This document shows, in pieces, positions 1 through 13,582 of a DNA stretch of 64,000 nt; position 1 is the stretch's first letter; each line of letters opens with the position of its first letter. The position numbers and the translations under genes were made by a program. The notes beneath the pieces were generated by a model that worked only from the letters and a program-made list of their open reading frames with translations, searched no databases and was not told the origin of the DNA. The DNA lies in contig VXCM01002054.1 in the NCBI GenBank assembly GCA_014773175.1, positions 64,031 through 128,030 of the forward strand, read 5' to 3'. Source of the DNA: Lucifuga dentata. Lineage: Eukaryota > Chordata > Actinopteri > Ophidiiformes > Bythitidae.

Positions 1-2132
1 CAAAACAAAAAAACCGACCTACTTCCTACATAGTTTTCTGGTTGTCTCCACCAGTTTCACACCGTATAAAAAGTAAGATAACTCCGTGGGAAATATTTCT
101 CCCTGTAAACAAATCAAGCAGCAAGGAAAACAGAAGAAGAAGAGACAGGAAACAGAATTATATGCAGATGGACCAATGTGCCAACCGCAGCCTTACCCAT
201 CAGGAAGGCCATATGCCAGTCTGCTCGCTAACAGGGAAGTATTTGCCAGACCACTTGTCATCCAAACTCATGACAAATGAGTGTGTATGCCTAAAATCAC
301 ATACACACACTCGTTATGTGCATCTGGTACAGGATGTGATTTGTTTGCGACACATCCCATCGTATTTGCTTTTGCTTGGGGGGTGGGTGAAATGGGAGAG
401 GCGTTCATGTTCATCAAGAGAACGGATTGCCTCTCTCCTGGACGAGTAAGTGAAAAGACAAAACAGGACAAGACAAACAAACAGTCCAACACAACCGCCA
501 CAAAATACCCAAAGCGAAAATTACCATAATTGAATCACCATCTCCCTGATTATGTAAACAAAAACAGAACATTATAAGCTTCACCAAGATGTGATTTATT
601 GCAAGGCTGTCGCACTGATTTGCACTGGATTGTACAAGTGGTCACTGAGTGTGTTATATTGCTGTTTCTACTCTGCCAGGGTGTCTCGCAGCGTATCCCG
701 GGAAGGTGAATCAGATTCATAAATAAGTCTATGTTCGCTAGTGTGATGTGCTTCAGTTGATAACCCGAGTTCATCCAGCCAGTTCCCAGATGAATGGCTG
801 GTTTTGTTTGGCATTTGGCGTTTTAACGTGACGGGGCAAATTGTTCTGCTGGCAACTCCAAATCTGATCCAACAGACCCAGGGTTAGACTTCAACCTTAC
901 GCTGACAGAACGCAGGCCGCAAGATTCTGCCACTAAACAGGGCAGAATGTCTGTGTATGTGTGTGTGTGTGTAGCTGTGGGTGTGTGAAAGTTTCCACAG
1001 CTTTTAAGACATTCAAATGTGGGAGCAGTTTGCGACCAAAATAGCCAAGGATAAAGCAAAAGATTTCACATATGAAAACATTGACATTCCTGAGCTAATG
1101 ATTCAGTAAAACAACCAAATGATGCTGGCATACAGATTAGAAACAATCTATTGTTCCTTTTGTGTATAGAAAATGGTACCCACACAAGTGTGGAGTGCGG
1201 AGAACTCCAATTACCCAGAGTTGACAGGAGTGACAAATTCGGGCTTACCCCAGAAACGTCAATCTCCTCGTCCTTGGCCAAGGAAATCTCCCCCTGAATC
1301 GATCGCAGCTCCTAAGCTCTGAGGAGAGAGGAAGAAAGAGACAGAAAGATATTTGAAACTAAGAGCTTTGCAGTCCTTATCCACATGTCACAGACTCAGT
1401 GATTCACCTCTCTGCCACAGCACTGCTCCACTACATAAAACTCTTACACTCTTTTTCCTTCCCTCACTCTCTATTTCTTGTAACCTCCCCACCCTTTCCG
1501 ATAGATTGGACTTTCTCGCGTTTTTTTTTTTTTTTTTTNTTTTTTTTTTTTTTTTTTATCCCAGACATCATGTGAAAAGTGGAGTAAAACAGTGCTTTTG
1601 TGGCGGGTGAATTATCTAAGGCCGAGGCAGGCACAGTAGTGCTTCTGGCCACAACTCAATTACAGCAATATGAATCAGGTGGCAGCACAGAAATCCCCTC
1701 AGCCTGATACACAACACGGAACACAGAGGCGCCTTCATTGCCAAGATGGAGACAAATATAAAGGGGCGTGTCATCTCTTCACAGAAGAGCAGATCGGCCG
1801 ATGCCACGCAGACGATCGAATGCAGCAGATTTGTTCCTATCGATACTAGTTTTTGAGTATGTGTGCATAATGGCGTTTTGTTTATGGATGTTGCTAATAA
1901 AGGCCAGCAGTACCATCATGTCTGGTTGCAGATTCAAACTGAAACAGTCACATGGCACTGAGGAACGCTATTAAATGCTACCTTTGTGAGGCAGAGAAGA
2001 GTGTTTATCCATAAATAACAGGGTTATGAAAATTACAAGATGGGGTCTACAAAGAATCTGCTAAAACACACTTTGCCGGACTTCACAAACTGAACAGAAG
2101 AGACAAACCTGCACAATCATTCTCAACTGTTT
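1..2132. other. Gene-free stretch, no coding signal
   Basis: Only short chance open frames are present and none resembles a known protein. A short GT run lies near 955-972. A poly-T tract with one N at 1539 (about 1521-1557) is a low-complexity join between contigs. I see nothing else that can be supported. It could be intronic or intergenic. Confidence 0.6.
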
Positions 2133-2659
2133 TTAAAGGACAATACCATCAATTTTGCATGTTTGAGCCCAATATGTACAGAGTGACAACCACTTCCCAA
2201 AACATACAACCAGAGCAGTAAATATTAGAACTGTTTTTCCTACCTTCAAGATTGTCACTGGTTTCAGTTCATTCCAGTACACTATTGAAACATGCTTGAG
2301 ATAAATAAACCACCACAGCAAACACTACGTTTCTTCAATTTTTTTGTCAAAGTAACTTTACTTAACCGGTCCAACGTGGAGCTGCACATAAGAAAATGTA
2401 TGCCGCCGCAAGGGAATATAGTCCTGTGATAAATTGAAATTACGGAGAAATTAAAATGACCAGCACTCCGACATTCAGACATACAGTATGTGTTAGCAGG
2501 CAAACCACTGAATTTGAAGGAGGGTGTATCACCTGAACATGGAGGATTTGGCAAAGTAAAATACCATTTTATGTTGCAGATATTGGATGTCAGTAACATA
2601 ACCTGTATGCAGGTATTTATTGGGCTTAAACAAGCAAAATCGCCAATATTGTGCTTTAA
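2133..2659 (+). mobile_element. TTAA-flanked MITE, copy 1 of 12
   Basis: Non-autonomous DNA transposon with no coding capacity. The left end reads TTAAAGGACAATACC followed by a TTTTGCATGTTTGAGC block. The right end is the inverted form, ending CTTTAA. The interior carries landmarks shared by all copies: a 'CCTACCTTCAAGA' type block, a 'GAAACATGCTTGAG' type block and 'GGGAATATAGTCC'. Strand is arbitrary: plus means the CCTACCTTC block is near the left end. TTAA target sites and AGG-type termini resemble the Kolobok/T2 MITE group, which is an inference from the ends only. Confidence 0.85.
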
Positions 2660-3221
2660 ATGGAAAATGGGCTTGAGTCTAAAGCGTTCTATAAGTGTGT
2701 TTTTCTCTTTGAGAAGAAACCAAAAACTATCTCTTTTTAGCTTGTCCTGGCTATCTCTGTAGCTCTCATATAATGGAGCACTGCTCACCAGGCCTGGGTT
2801 TTCTAAAAACACATTCAAGGGAAACCAGTGACATTTAAAACTGTGGTCTGTTTGGTCTATTTCGCTTCACTAGGCAGTCGCCACAGTCAGGAAGAAAGTT
2901 TCAGTACTTCAGCTAGCCAGAGAGGCGGTTACATGAGGGCAGAGCTTTGCTGACAGCCGTAGTAATGGTTGCTCTTTAGGACAAGCAGGATACCGCTACA
3001 AAAAGGGGCATCGTGCATGCCCTACTGTGCAGAGGTGTGGGGTAACACATATAATTAAATATATCCAACATATTACAAAAACAAAAGCTATTAAAATAGT
3101 ACATAATGTGGGATATAATGAGCACACCAATATACTGATTTCCAAAGACAAACTTTGAAATTTACTGATTTAGTGGAATTTAGGACTGCACAAATATTAT
3201 TCAAAGTAAACAAGTTACTCC

Positions 3222-3360
3222 CTGCTAACATACATCAAGAGTTGCTAACATACATCAACTATTGCTAACATACAGCAACTTTTGCTAACATACAACTGTT
3301 GCTAACATACAGTAACTGTTGCTAACATACAGCGACGGTTGCTAACATACAGCGACTGTT
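3222..3360. repeat. 20-bp minisatellite, about seven units
   Basis: The core TTGCTAACATACA recurs about every 20 bases, with a variable linker such as TCAAC, GCAAC or GCGAC. Seven units can be counted by eye, and the later ones are most alike. It lies between a MITE and a LINE 3' end. Confidence 0.85.
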
Positions 3361-3429
3361 CACAAGTAAGACAGGATGTTACAAATTAAGAGGAAATTTT
3401 AATTTTAAGACGCATTTTGCTCGTATTGC

Positions 3430-4017
3430 TTTGAAGAGCATATGTATATCAGTTTGTGGGGTCAATTTATGGAATAGTTTAGATAATGAACTTAAACAGA
3501 GTACAACTATGAATCAATTTAAGNTGGGGTCAATTTATGGAATAGTTTAGATAATGAACTTAAACAGAGTACAACTATGAATCAATTTAAGAAAATATAT
3601 TTGAAATAAAAACTGTTTGAAAAATATAGTAGTATGGAACAGTAAATGTGCTCTTGGTTCTTTTAAGATGTGCTTTTTTGTTTTATTTATTTTGAGGTAT
3701 GCAGATGTGCAAATAATGTTAAACTGGATACGAATATATGGTTGTTTGGAAACTGTGCTTATATTTATTTAAATAAATTTATTTATGTAAATCTTTGTTG
3801 ATAGCTGTATATAAACACTAGTAAATATAATGAAACTAGTGGGAAACAATAAGAGATGAGTTGCATAAATATGTAGGAGTTAATAAGTTATACTTTATCC
3901 TACTTGTTTTCAGACTTTTTTTAATTGTTTACTTTTTGTTTGTGAAACAAAAAGTAAAAGGTGTTATATTTTTTGTTATACTGTCATGTCTGAAAGAAGA
4001 AAGAAAGAAAGAAAGAT
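3430..4017 (+). mobile_element. LINE 3' end: reverse-transcriptase C-terminal remnant and tail
   Basis: From about 3434 a frame reads KSICISVCGVNLWNSL, then ends in a basic QFKKIYLK stop after an internal direct repeat is counted once. The 'GVxLWNSL...FKK' pattern is typical of the last residues of fish non-LTR retrotransposon polymerases. An AT-rich 3' UTR follows and ends in a GAAA microsatellite tail at about 3993-4016. The copy is 5'-truncated. Bases 3457-3523 and 3525-3591 are the same sequence around an N at 3524, an assembly duplication. The exact LINE clade is not resolved. Confidence 0.7.
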
Positions 4018-4925
4018 CCTCTCACCTAAGACCAAAATGGCCTTGGTGACATTTAACAAGCAGCAAATGCATTTCACACTAATTTATTTGAGGACACTAA
4101 GGCTGCAGAAGTACAAATGTCACATTTTTTACAAAAATAATGTATTTATTCATATTGTAGTGAATGGTTTCATCATTTGCGCTGCTTCAAACCGGCCAGC
4201 ACACAAATCTCTGTTCATATCGAGTAAAGAACCACATAACCAAATTCACAAGTGTTTGTAAGATGAATGCATCAAGTTTCAATGTGGCTTCTGTGCTAAC
4301 AAATGTCACTCGCATGTACTGGCTATAAGCTCACCTTCCTGTTAATTGCATATTTAGCCTGTGTGGGAAAATCATTTCAGAAATTAAGCTATTTTTGGAT
4401 CTTATGAATTTAATTTTAAGTCGATATGACAAAAAAGCAGAGAAAGGGACAGGCTATAGAAAGCTAACAGCATAAGTTATGTCTATGCAGATCATTTAGG
4501 TCCTAAAATTGTATATCTAGGCATTATGGAAAGAATGATTTGATGATGAACAAGTGAACATTGCATCACAAACAATCACCGTAATGTACAGATTCTTTAT
4601 ATTGTGTCCTCCTGTGTTTGAAAAAGTACGTGATCAAATGACCGAAATGCAAAAATTCATGAGATACTTCGTGACGTTAGTTCCTAGTACTCAAAAAGTT
4701 AATATAAATGAGACTGATATATTGGCAGGGACTATAACTTCATTACTTTATACCAAATTGATGTCAGATCTTTCAAAATAAATCGATGTACATAAATGTT
4801 ATTTAGGTTCCATTCCAAGTTGAGAAAAAGCAATCAGCTGCCCTAAGCCCTGTATGACCTCTTGTCTTACTTCCTGTACCCTTACTTCCTGTTTGTGGAT
4901 CTGATTGGTGTCTGAGCCAGAATAG

Positions 4926-4975
4926 AATAGCTTTATTGTCATTATACGTAACATATAATGAAATTACAGTTATCT
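4926..4975. repeat. Short LINE-type 3' terminal fragment
   Basis: The block 'ATAGCTTTATTGTCATTATAC' followed by 'ATAATGAAATTACAG' matches the kind of terminal motif often seen at the 3' ends of fish non-LTR elements. Only about 50 bases are recognisable, so the family is uncertain. Confidence 0.45.
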
Positions 4976-4992
4976 TCAACCAAAAAAGCTTC

Positions 4993-4994
<2 letters not shown>

Positions 4995-5046
<52 letters not shown>
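4995..5046. repeat. (GT)n microsatellite
   Basis: An uninterrupted GT dinucleotide run of about 26 units. Confidence 0.95.
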
Positions 5047-5048
<2 letters not shown>

Positions 5049-5164
5049 ATATGTGTAAATCCTTGAAGCCTATACTCTGATGATAGTGGACAGAAGTAGC
5101 CTGTGGCAATCATGTCTTTATCCTTGCTGATGGGTAAAAGCAATTCACTGCATACACTGACTTT

Positions 5165-5166
<2 letters not shown>

Positions 5167-5204
<38 letters not shown>
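5167..5204. repeat. (AC)n microsatellite
   Basis: An uninterrupted AC dinucleotide run of about 19 units, 120 bases after the GT run. The two runs can pair as a long imperfect inverted repeat. Confidence 0.95.
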
Positions 5205-5207
<3 letters not shown>

Positions 5208-5392
5208 AAGAGGAAGGGGGCCCTCACTGCTGGAGTGCAGCCAGACAAGTCCATCTGCTTTTCAAATGGAACCCAATATGCTGCACCTAGAGGGGCTCAA
5301 TTGCTGAGGGACCCAAAAATCTTCAAGCAGAGAGCTTGAAACGATAACATGGCACAGTTTTCCAGTCCCCAATGTGCACCCCCCCCCCCCCC

Positions 5393-5501
5393 NNNNNNNN
5401 NNNNNNNNNNNNNNNNNNNNNNNNNNNNNNNNNNNNNNNNNNNNNNNNNNNNNNNNNNNNNNNNNNNNNNNNNNNNNNNNNNNNNNNNNNNNNNNNNNNN
5501 N
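5393..5501. other. Assembly gap, 109 N
   Basis: A run of N is flanked on both sides by poly-C. The gap probably marks a C/G-rich low-complexity tract that could not be sequenced through. Confidence 0.98.
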
Positions 5502-5923
5502 CCCCCCCCCAACTCCCACCCACTTCACTGCCATTCAGCATATACGTGTAAAGAGAAATTACTCGGCGTACAATAATTTGGAAATGGAAGCCCCGCAGTT
5601 GAAGTCACAAGCTTGCTGTAGCTTCCTAGCTTGCTATACTATTCTAGTGGCTCTGTGCACATGCAGACACACAAACACCAAACACACACATACACAATAC
5701 ACACTCCCCTTGAGGCACTGACTCTCTCAGCAGTGGAAACCCAACTTCAGTCACACATAGATCACATAACCTCTCTTGACACAGGAGGACAGCACTCCCA
5801 ATGGAAAGATGCAGATTCACGCATGCTGAGTGCCGGCCAAGGCTCCAGACTGCCATTGTCCTTCAGAGTCATCCAAACAAAACAATGAAGAGGGTCACGC
5901 AAGGCCCCCTGTGGAATGGTAAA

Positions 5924-5927
<4 letters not shown>

Positions 5928-5966
<39 letters not shown>
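5928..5966. repeat. (GA)n microsatellite
   Basis: A pure GA dinucleotide run of about 19 units. Confidence 0.95.
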
Positions 5967-5969
<3 letters not shown>

Positions 5970-6394
5970 TCCACCATCACACAGTTACGTGGAACACCAA
6001 CTGCAAAATATGATCATCTGGGGGCAGGTGAATTCCACTTCAGTCCAGTAAGTCAAGAACAATCCGACAGCGCTTGAATGGAAAATATGTCAGCTGCGTG
6101 ATATACAGAACAAAAAACCACGGAAAACTATGTAAATTATCTCACTTACAGGTATAAAGAATTATAGTTGCTGACACGTTATAATAACAAATCCGCTGAA
6201 CTTTGGTTTTAATAGCAATATTTTATCCTCCATTGTATAATAACAGCACTTTACACTCCATATACTGCACATGTGCAATATTATTTTCAATGCCAGCCAC
6301 AAGGCATAAAAGGTGGTAAAATCCACACAATATCAAAGGCTCAGTTACGATGATGTTAATCATTCATTACTGCTGAGTGACCCTTATTATAAAA

Positions 6395-6740
6395 CCATCT
6401 TTGTTGTCATTATTCATTTGGCGTGAAATGCTTGCCTGTTAATTTAGACTTGGGATGTTGACAATAGGTGGTCCACAAAGGGCTTGGAAGGGACAGTTCC
6501 CCCTCCCTCTCTGGCCTTTTATATGCTAATAGAGAGAACTGTTTTGGGTTTACTGGCCTGGTTGGAAATGATTTAGGGCGACACCGGGGCTCTGAGCCTT
6601 TCTGTTTAGGCCAGCCATGGGGCCTCATATATCACCCTGATCATTAATCAATTAGCGTCTCCTAGCCACCTGTCAGACACATCGCCACACAAAACATTCC
6701 TGCCCTTGGGCAGTTGCTAGACGATGATCATCAGTAGCAG
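6395..6740. promoter_or_regulatory. Candidate conserved noncoding element
   Basis: This repeat-free block has balanced composition and clustered homeodomain-type cores: TTAATTTAG, ATATGCTAAT, and ATCATTAATCAATTAGC around 6640-6655. It also has a GACAATAGG SOX-like site. It lacks an open frame of note. This is typical of vertebrate developmental enhancers, but conservation has not been tested. Confidence 0.3.
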
Positions 6741-7204
6741 CGCTATTACCTTCCAACCCCTGCCTCCTCCCCACTCCCCACTCCCACCCTTTATGGTAAT
6801 ACCCTGATGGGTTACATAATCACACCCAAACACTGCCCACGACAACAAGTCCTCTCCAAGTGAAGCAAATCTGAGTGGAAACTGCCACGGTGGTTTTTTT
6901 AATGCATCTCCCCCTCACAGCTTAACTGAACAGTGAGCTTTTTTTTAACATGCATTTGCCCTCCGCTGTCACATACAGAAAAGAGCAAGCAGAGAGGAAT
7001 TGATGCCGACCTTGAAGGGAATCAATACGTTGACGGCTATTCAAAAGTGCTGAATGCACACCAGTGCTGCGCTTTCCTCCATTGTTTTAAATTCAACTGC
7101 CTCCACTGAGGTATTGATGGTCGTTTTGTATTGATGATGCGTCAGAGTGGCCAAATACATGTGAGATGCAAACGTCTCAACAAACAGGGTCTCAGGTTTT
7201 CAGC

Positions 7205-7861
7205 TTAAAGGACCATACCAGCCATTTTGCATGTTTGAGCCTAATATAATCAATTTTCATTCATGTAAGGTTACTGACAATCATTTCCCAAAGCATACTA
7301 CTGCAACGGTGTATTAAAAATGTTTTTCCTACCTTCCAGACCACCATTGGTTTCAGGTCATTCTGTTACACTATTAAAATCAACCTGATGATACTTGAAA
7401 CGTTCGTGGGATAGGTAATCCATCATCGCAAACAAGATGTGTATTCAGGTTTTTTTTAGAAGTTAAGTAATTTTAGCATTTAAGCGCAATAAAAAGCGCA
7501 GACTGAACGTATGTCTCCACCAGGAAATATAGTCCCAAAAGAAGACCTGCATTTATGGAAAAATTTAAACGACCATGACTTNACCAGGAAATATAGTCCC
7601 AAAAGAAGACCTGCATTTATGGAAAAATTTAAACGACCATGACTTCATCAGCCTGCATAACTATTAGCAGGTGAAACGTGGATTTTTAAGGTGGGTGTAT
7701 TGCTTGAATATTTGATTTTGAAAGATTAAGCGATTTTGCAAAATATCAGGAAAGCAGAAATATGGTTTTATCCTTTGGAAAATGACTGTCAGTAACATTA
7801 CGTGTATGAAAATTGAATATATTAGACTCAAACATGCAAAATGGCCTTTATGATCCTTTAA
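7205..7861 (+). mobile_element. TTAA-flanked MITE, copy 2 (long subfamily)
   Basis: Both ends are clear: TTAAAGGACCATACC on the left and its inverted form GATCCTTTAA on the right. Matching internal terminal blocks are also present (TTTTGCATGTTTGAGCC and CTCAAACATGCAAAAT). It is about 590 bases once the duplicated 63 bases (7519-7581 and 7583-7645, around an N at 7582) are counted once. It is most like the copies at 29667, 48263 and 51800. Confidence 0.9.
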
Positions 7862-10800
7862 GTTCAGAAAGGTGCTTTTGTACACACCAAAGTGTCATTG
7901 TAAGACCTTTCATTGTTCTCATATCTCATTTCCTGAACATAAATGTCTTTGACTTTACACCAAACATCAAGACACTGGAAGATGACAGATCTAGAAAGTG
8001 CAAACTAGAGAGAGAGAGAGAGAGAGAGAATGTATCCAAGCAAGGAAATGAAACTGAACAGATATTGAAAATTACACTAATCTGGTCCTTGTTTCATGTA
8101 GTAACTTACCAAGTTAAAGTCACAGCAGATGAACTCTCAGGAAGATAACTAGATGGACTTGGTGCTGACTTGCAGAAAGTCGACTAGAAGCTAAACTCCT
8201 GCATACAAACACACATTTAAGATCGAAAAACAAACCAAGATCTGTTTCTGTGACTTGGGGAAAGCTGAACGAGAGGGGAGAGAGGGAAGCAAAAAGTAAT
8301 TTTAATCTTTCACGATCAGAGGGTGTTTGAAATCTCCATTTTGTGATCTCAGAACTTCTGGGGCGCTCGAGATATTACAACTAAATTCCTCAAAGATTTC
8401 CGCTTAACGACTGCATTTCGCTCAACTGCCATGAGACAGTTGTCTGGAGATTTGTATGTAAATTTTTACTCTTCTGCAAAGGCCCTTGCTGCTATTAGAC
8501 AATCTCATTTCCACAGCCTTGCTTCCCTGACAATACCCTACTAGCCCCCACCCCACCCCGNTTTTTTTTTTTTTTTTTTTTTGTTATTTGGAACTAATTC
8601 TTAAAAGCAGCTGAGGAGATAAGTGGAACTAAAATTAGCATCTAATCCACCAGGGCTCAATGTGGGGACATGGAGAAAGTAGATTTGTCAAGCCTTGATT
8701 TAGCCGTATTCTTTCATTAGAAAAGTAGCACTCTTCACGCAGCTTAGTTATAGGAAGTGGCTCAATCAGTCTTGTGTGGAACATGGAAGTGGAAAGAGAG
8801 ATCAGAAAGGGGTAAGGGTCTATCTGTGACACCAGGCAAAACCAACTTGGCACCATGCATGCACCATTATTCTGTTGCCAGTATTGTTGTTCCACTTATG
8901 CTGCACTCTTTGACTGTGAGGATTCCCTCTTGAAAAGGACACTATCCGTTTCCAAAGATTCTGTGCGGAAGAGCCATTTGGCTGGGGATTGCAGGAAATC
9001 TGGGCCACTGTGCTGTGTAAAGTGTGTGACTATGGGCTGGGCACTGGAGGCCGGAAGGTTTTTCTTTTTTTTTCTGTTTTAAAATCCCCCCAGCTCAGGC
9101 GAGAAGCCAGCTACCGACATTATCAGGTGGGATTTTCAAAAGAACAAAAGCTCCTCTGCGATTCTTTACACCAGCATCAGGAAAAGAAGCAGAACAGAAA
9201 TCCCATCCAGCACAGTTATCCTGCGTGCTTGCGTGTCTGAGTGTGTGTGCAGATAAAAACATTCATTCATAAACTCCTCTGCTGTTCATATTTCATCCAA
9301 ATTCATTTCTTCCAGAAGATTATTTCTCAGATGATCTTGCAGTTTCTGCTATTTACTTATCTCTTCAGTTAGAGCTCAAAAACTGGCTGTGATAGCGGAG
9401 CAGAAAGGTCCACACCAAAGCTGAGGGAAGACTGAGAAGAGAGCATATCTGTTCAGGCGCGCTCTATCGAATCACATTAACAACACAAAGTTATTTCAGA
9501 GGCCACAATGCCAAATAATAGAAAAGGTATTTGTGGAGAGATAAATCTAGAAAAGAAGAAATCTCACACTTTGCTGCAAACAGTAAGTCTGTAACTGGGT
9601 TGTGTGGAGACGGATTTGTGGAGAACCAGAAAAAATACTGCCCAAGCGAGATAAAGGCTATCCACTGGGTACAGATGCAGAGAAGAGACAACAGGGAGGA
9701 GGAGGGTGATGGGTAACAGGGCAAAGGTTTGACCTTTTGGGGTCAATAGGTGATTAGTAACATTTATCATACCTACGCAAGCTGTTAAATGAGAAGCCAA
9801 GCAGCTTCTCTCTGAAGAATTCAGACACATTTTGATGTCAAAGTCCACTGCTAAATGAAGCCTGGGCCCGCTACTGGCAACCAGATGCCCTGTGTTTATG
9901 ACAGAGACAAATATTGGACGCCCTAAGTGGAAAAACATGCTATGCTGGCACAGAGTCACAGCAACAAAACGGTGCATCAGTTGACGATTTAATGAGCACA
10001 ATCTGGATTAGATCAGAAGTGTAAATACCTGCCAATGCCAATAGAAAAGCTCGTATTTTGTGCTTCATGAGAGAGGCTGAAAATTAACTTTCATTCAACA
10101 GGAAAACAATGGCTGGAGGATGAAGGGGCTGCGGTTAGGGAGAGGCAAGCTGTGCTGTCTCAGTCCTGATGAAAGCCATGCAAGGTATCTGAACAAAGGC
10201 AATCCATGAAGCCACAGCTCAGCCACACTGACACTCACATGGAGGAAATGACAAAGAAGTAATTGAGTGTGAGGACGAGATTTGGAGCAGGCTTATCAGA
10301 AAACACCCCACCCTCGGGGGGCTGCCCCACAGCGGCTGCAGAAGAAGCACGGCAGCTTGGCATTTGCTGCTGTGTAGAAGTGGGTAGAGTTTGAGTGGGT
10401 ATCATGGGCCAGAGGCCAAACAAGAATGAAAACAGGCTGTTTTGCAGAAGGGCAATTACAAGAAGACAAACTCACGTGAGAGACAACATCAAAGTGAAAA
10501 TGGCAGCTAATTTCTCAAATAAAAACAAAGCCTGTTTTTGATCATTCATAACTTATGCATGCACAGAAATCTACACTGGCGCTCGTACAAATAATTCTAC
10601 TTTGATATCACACATAAATTAGTTGTTCATTAATCTCACACTCTTGGACATGACAAATCTAGCAGACCAATAACTTTATTTAAAAAGTGATTTAATAACT
10701 CTAATTCAAGACCCACCAACCCACGTTATATAGAATAGTCATATTTTTGTATTGTACTGTGACACTGTGACAAAGGTTCAATTAGAAATTGAAGAGAATA

Positions 10801-13582
10801 AAGATAAATTAGTGTAGATTGAAATGGTAGAGTTGGAATCAACTGTTGAGAACGTCTCCATTATTATTTATGAAGTTCAGAACAAGGCACTCTTTGATTT
10901 AACTCCATATCAAGCTCATCGTCTTTGAGCGAGGTAATGTTTGTTGACATAGGAGCTTTACTGCAGGGATTTATGTAAACAACCAGAAATGTTTCACGAG
11001 TTAACAGAACCAGACAGTCAAGAAAGGTTCCACTGGTAATTTCACAGTACCTTACTCTTTTTTTTTTTTTTTTTNCTCTTTTTTTTTTTTTTTGTTTATT
11101 TATATCCAGAGATAAACTATTATTTAAAAACCTGATTAGTAATAAGGTACATATTTGTTGATTTAGAATGTACTTAGATAGTAATGACACTTATAGGGTT
11201 CTAGATGTAGAGCCACTTTTATAGGACACATTTTCCAGCTGGATGACCTGATGTAGTCTAAATTTTTTTTTTTTCTATTAAAAAACAGCTTATGAAAGTC
11301 CCAAACGGATCAAGAGTATTGAGATCAGGACAAACCAAGGCGTTTTTAATGGATCAGTTTGAGCTGTGTGTGCAGTATGTAAAGCCTGATCCAGTTGTAA
11401 TTCTTTGTCTATTCTAATCCACTGTTTCCCAGGTACGCAAGCTTTTAAAAAACACCTCATTGTGCTTAACGCATTTTCACAAGTGTCATCTAAAATGCTA
11501 TTGGTTGAGAATCGTATTTGAAGTATTTTGATCCTGCTGGGGATGAAGAGATGGTGTCCAAATCCCGTCCAAACCTTTCTGTTGCTACAGACTGAGAGTT
11601 TCCACAGATATTACACAAAACAGAACTGGCCACTTTATAGCACAGTAAAAGAAAGAGGTGATACAGACAGTATTTTCTTGAAGCATTGCCTGTAAAACAA
11701 ATCATTTAAACTGTATTGACTTTACTAATGTTAATGTAGACCTACTTCATGCGAGGTGTGCATGCACGGTTGTACTGCATAGGAAAATACTGGATCACAC
11801 TTTTTGGCAGAAAATCAATATTAAGAAGGACTAGGAGTGGATTCAAGGGCAAAAAATAAAAAACTCGAGCTGGAAATCCCTTACTACAACAGATGACAAA
11901 ATCCAGCAAAACAGTGGGCGAGTGAGGACGGAGAGCCGGGGAGGCAGTGACTTAGAAAACTAGGAGTGGCTGATGTGTACAAATAGGAGGTTCACCGTGG
12001 AACATGGAGCAAAGCGGCGCAGGGAAGCGTCTTGGAACATAGTCAACACATTTCACACACGCAGGGCCTGGAAACAACACGCTTGGGGCTTCCACCTTCA
12101 TTTAGATGAAAATGGACCTCCTCAAGAGGAAATAAAGCCATTTTTAACTCCCCTTCTCGCTACGACTCGGCCTCCCGTAACGTGCCCAGTCAATGGACTG
12201 TGGGTCTATTCAACTGCAGGCAGCCCACAGCACAGCCATAAATAATGTAGGGCAGCTCACATGAAACCCTAATCACCATTGTGCTGTCACCTAACAGAGA
12301 AGATTGCTTGTTTAATTTACTGCACCGCATCTGTCTCAGTTCTGCCCAATTTAGTTTCACAATTTCAATGGGCAAGTACTCCAGGTATTTATCAATGTGT
12401 TTTTCTCCCAATGTCATGAATCAATAAGAATGTAATGTTCATGCATCTTTGTCTGTGTGTGTGTGTGCGTGTGTGTGTGCGTGTGTTTGTCATGAAGAAC
12501 AAATAAGAGAGCTGCAGCATGTGAAACAACAAAGGCTGTCTGAGAAGAAGCCATCAACACTCAATAACCGGGGCTCATTATTGGCCATATACAACGTACT
12601 TCATTACATTACAATTCCATTAGCATGCAGGCATTTGCATATTCCAGTCACCTCTTTACAGACGCTGTTGATCATAAATGGCAGCCATATGCTGCCTGGT
12701 GTGCCACATTACAGAATTATTACTGCAACACAAAAAGCCAAGAAAAATGGAAATCATGTTGACATGAAATGAAGTACAAAACCAAATCAAAGGATCCACT
12801 TCTACTGATAGTGTCTCATAGCCCCCCCTGACTGAATGAGCATCGTTTGCATCCACTAGTTATGCTTTTTCTCCAACACTAATATTTGCAGGTTGTGGCC
12901 CAGTTTCCTGGCTGCATTACTAGACTCTTTCCTCACAGTAAGTATGCAGTTTCTTTATGTATAAACTATCAACACAACAATGTGCCGTTCGGTAGCTTTC
13001 ATAGGGAGAAGACATGGAATATATACTGTATCTATGGATTATAAACCTCCAGAGTGTGCACGCATTTAGCCCATAATCTTATCTTACTTTGCTGCACATT
13101 CTTTAGGGGCCATTTCCATTTTTCCCAGCTCCAAGCATGGAAGTCCCATTGTCTAACAGGCTCTGTGCTGCAGCATTTTAGCATGACAGTGATTTGGCAC
13201 GATGGCTCTTCACTGGGTCTGGCTGCTCTGTGATGACAGCCCATGGAGACAGAATAAGTAGCAGCGGCTCACTAGCTAAATAGACTTGGCTGGCACAGCC
13301 CGGCCCTGCAGAGCAGCATGATAACGATGCTACGAGCTGAGCCACTTTACTAGCGGCTAGCTGTTAAAACTAGCGGCAGCAGAAGCGCCAGCCAGAGTCA
13401 TATCGTCTTTGTTCAGGACCATTATCTCTCCACCGCGGTGTTCACTTCACACTGATAAATGTGGCCTAGCAACTTGAGCTAATGTGCAAGCAGCTGCAGC
13501 CACAGCAGCACAGTAATACACCATCAACTCTACGCCCACACATGAGGCACAATGGCGAGGATTTGTTTCACTGAAATCGGCG
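7862..13582. other. Gene-free stretch
   Basis: No coding exon is recognised. It holds a GA run at 8008-8028, a poly-T join at 8561, a poly-T with N at 11059-11093 and a GT-rich tract at 12452-12486. The interval at 12240-12670 is repeat-poor with several ATTA cores but gives no firm signal. Confidence 0.55.

Larger units (their letters stand above)
4018..7204. other. Gene-free stretch with microsatellites and a gap
   Basis: No exon-like sequence is recognised. It contains a LINE-type tail, GT, AC and GA microsatellites, a 109-base N gap between C-runs, and one possible conserved noncoding block near 6.4-6.7 kb, listed separately. Confidence 0.6.

Noticed and set aside
3457..3591. Apparent tandem duplication inside the LINE tail
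   Set aside because: It is centred on a single N and matches the window-wide pattern of unmerged contig overlaps.
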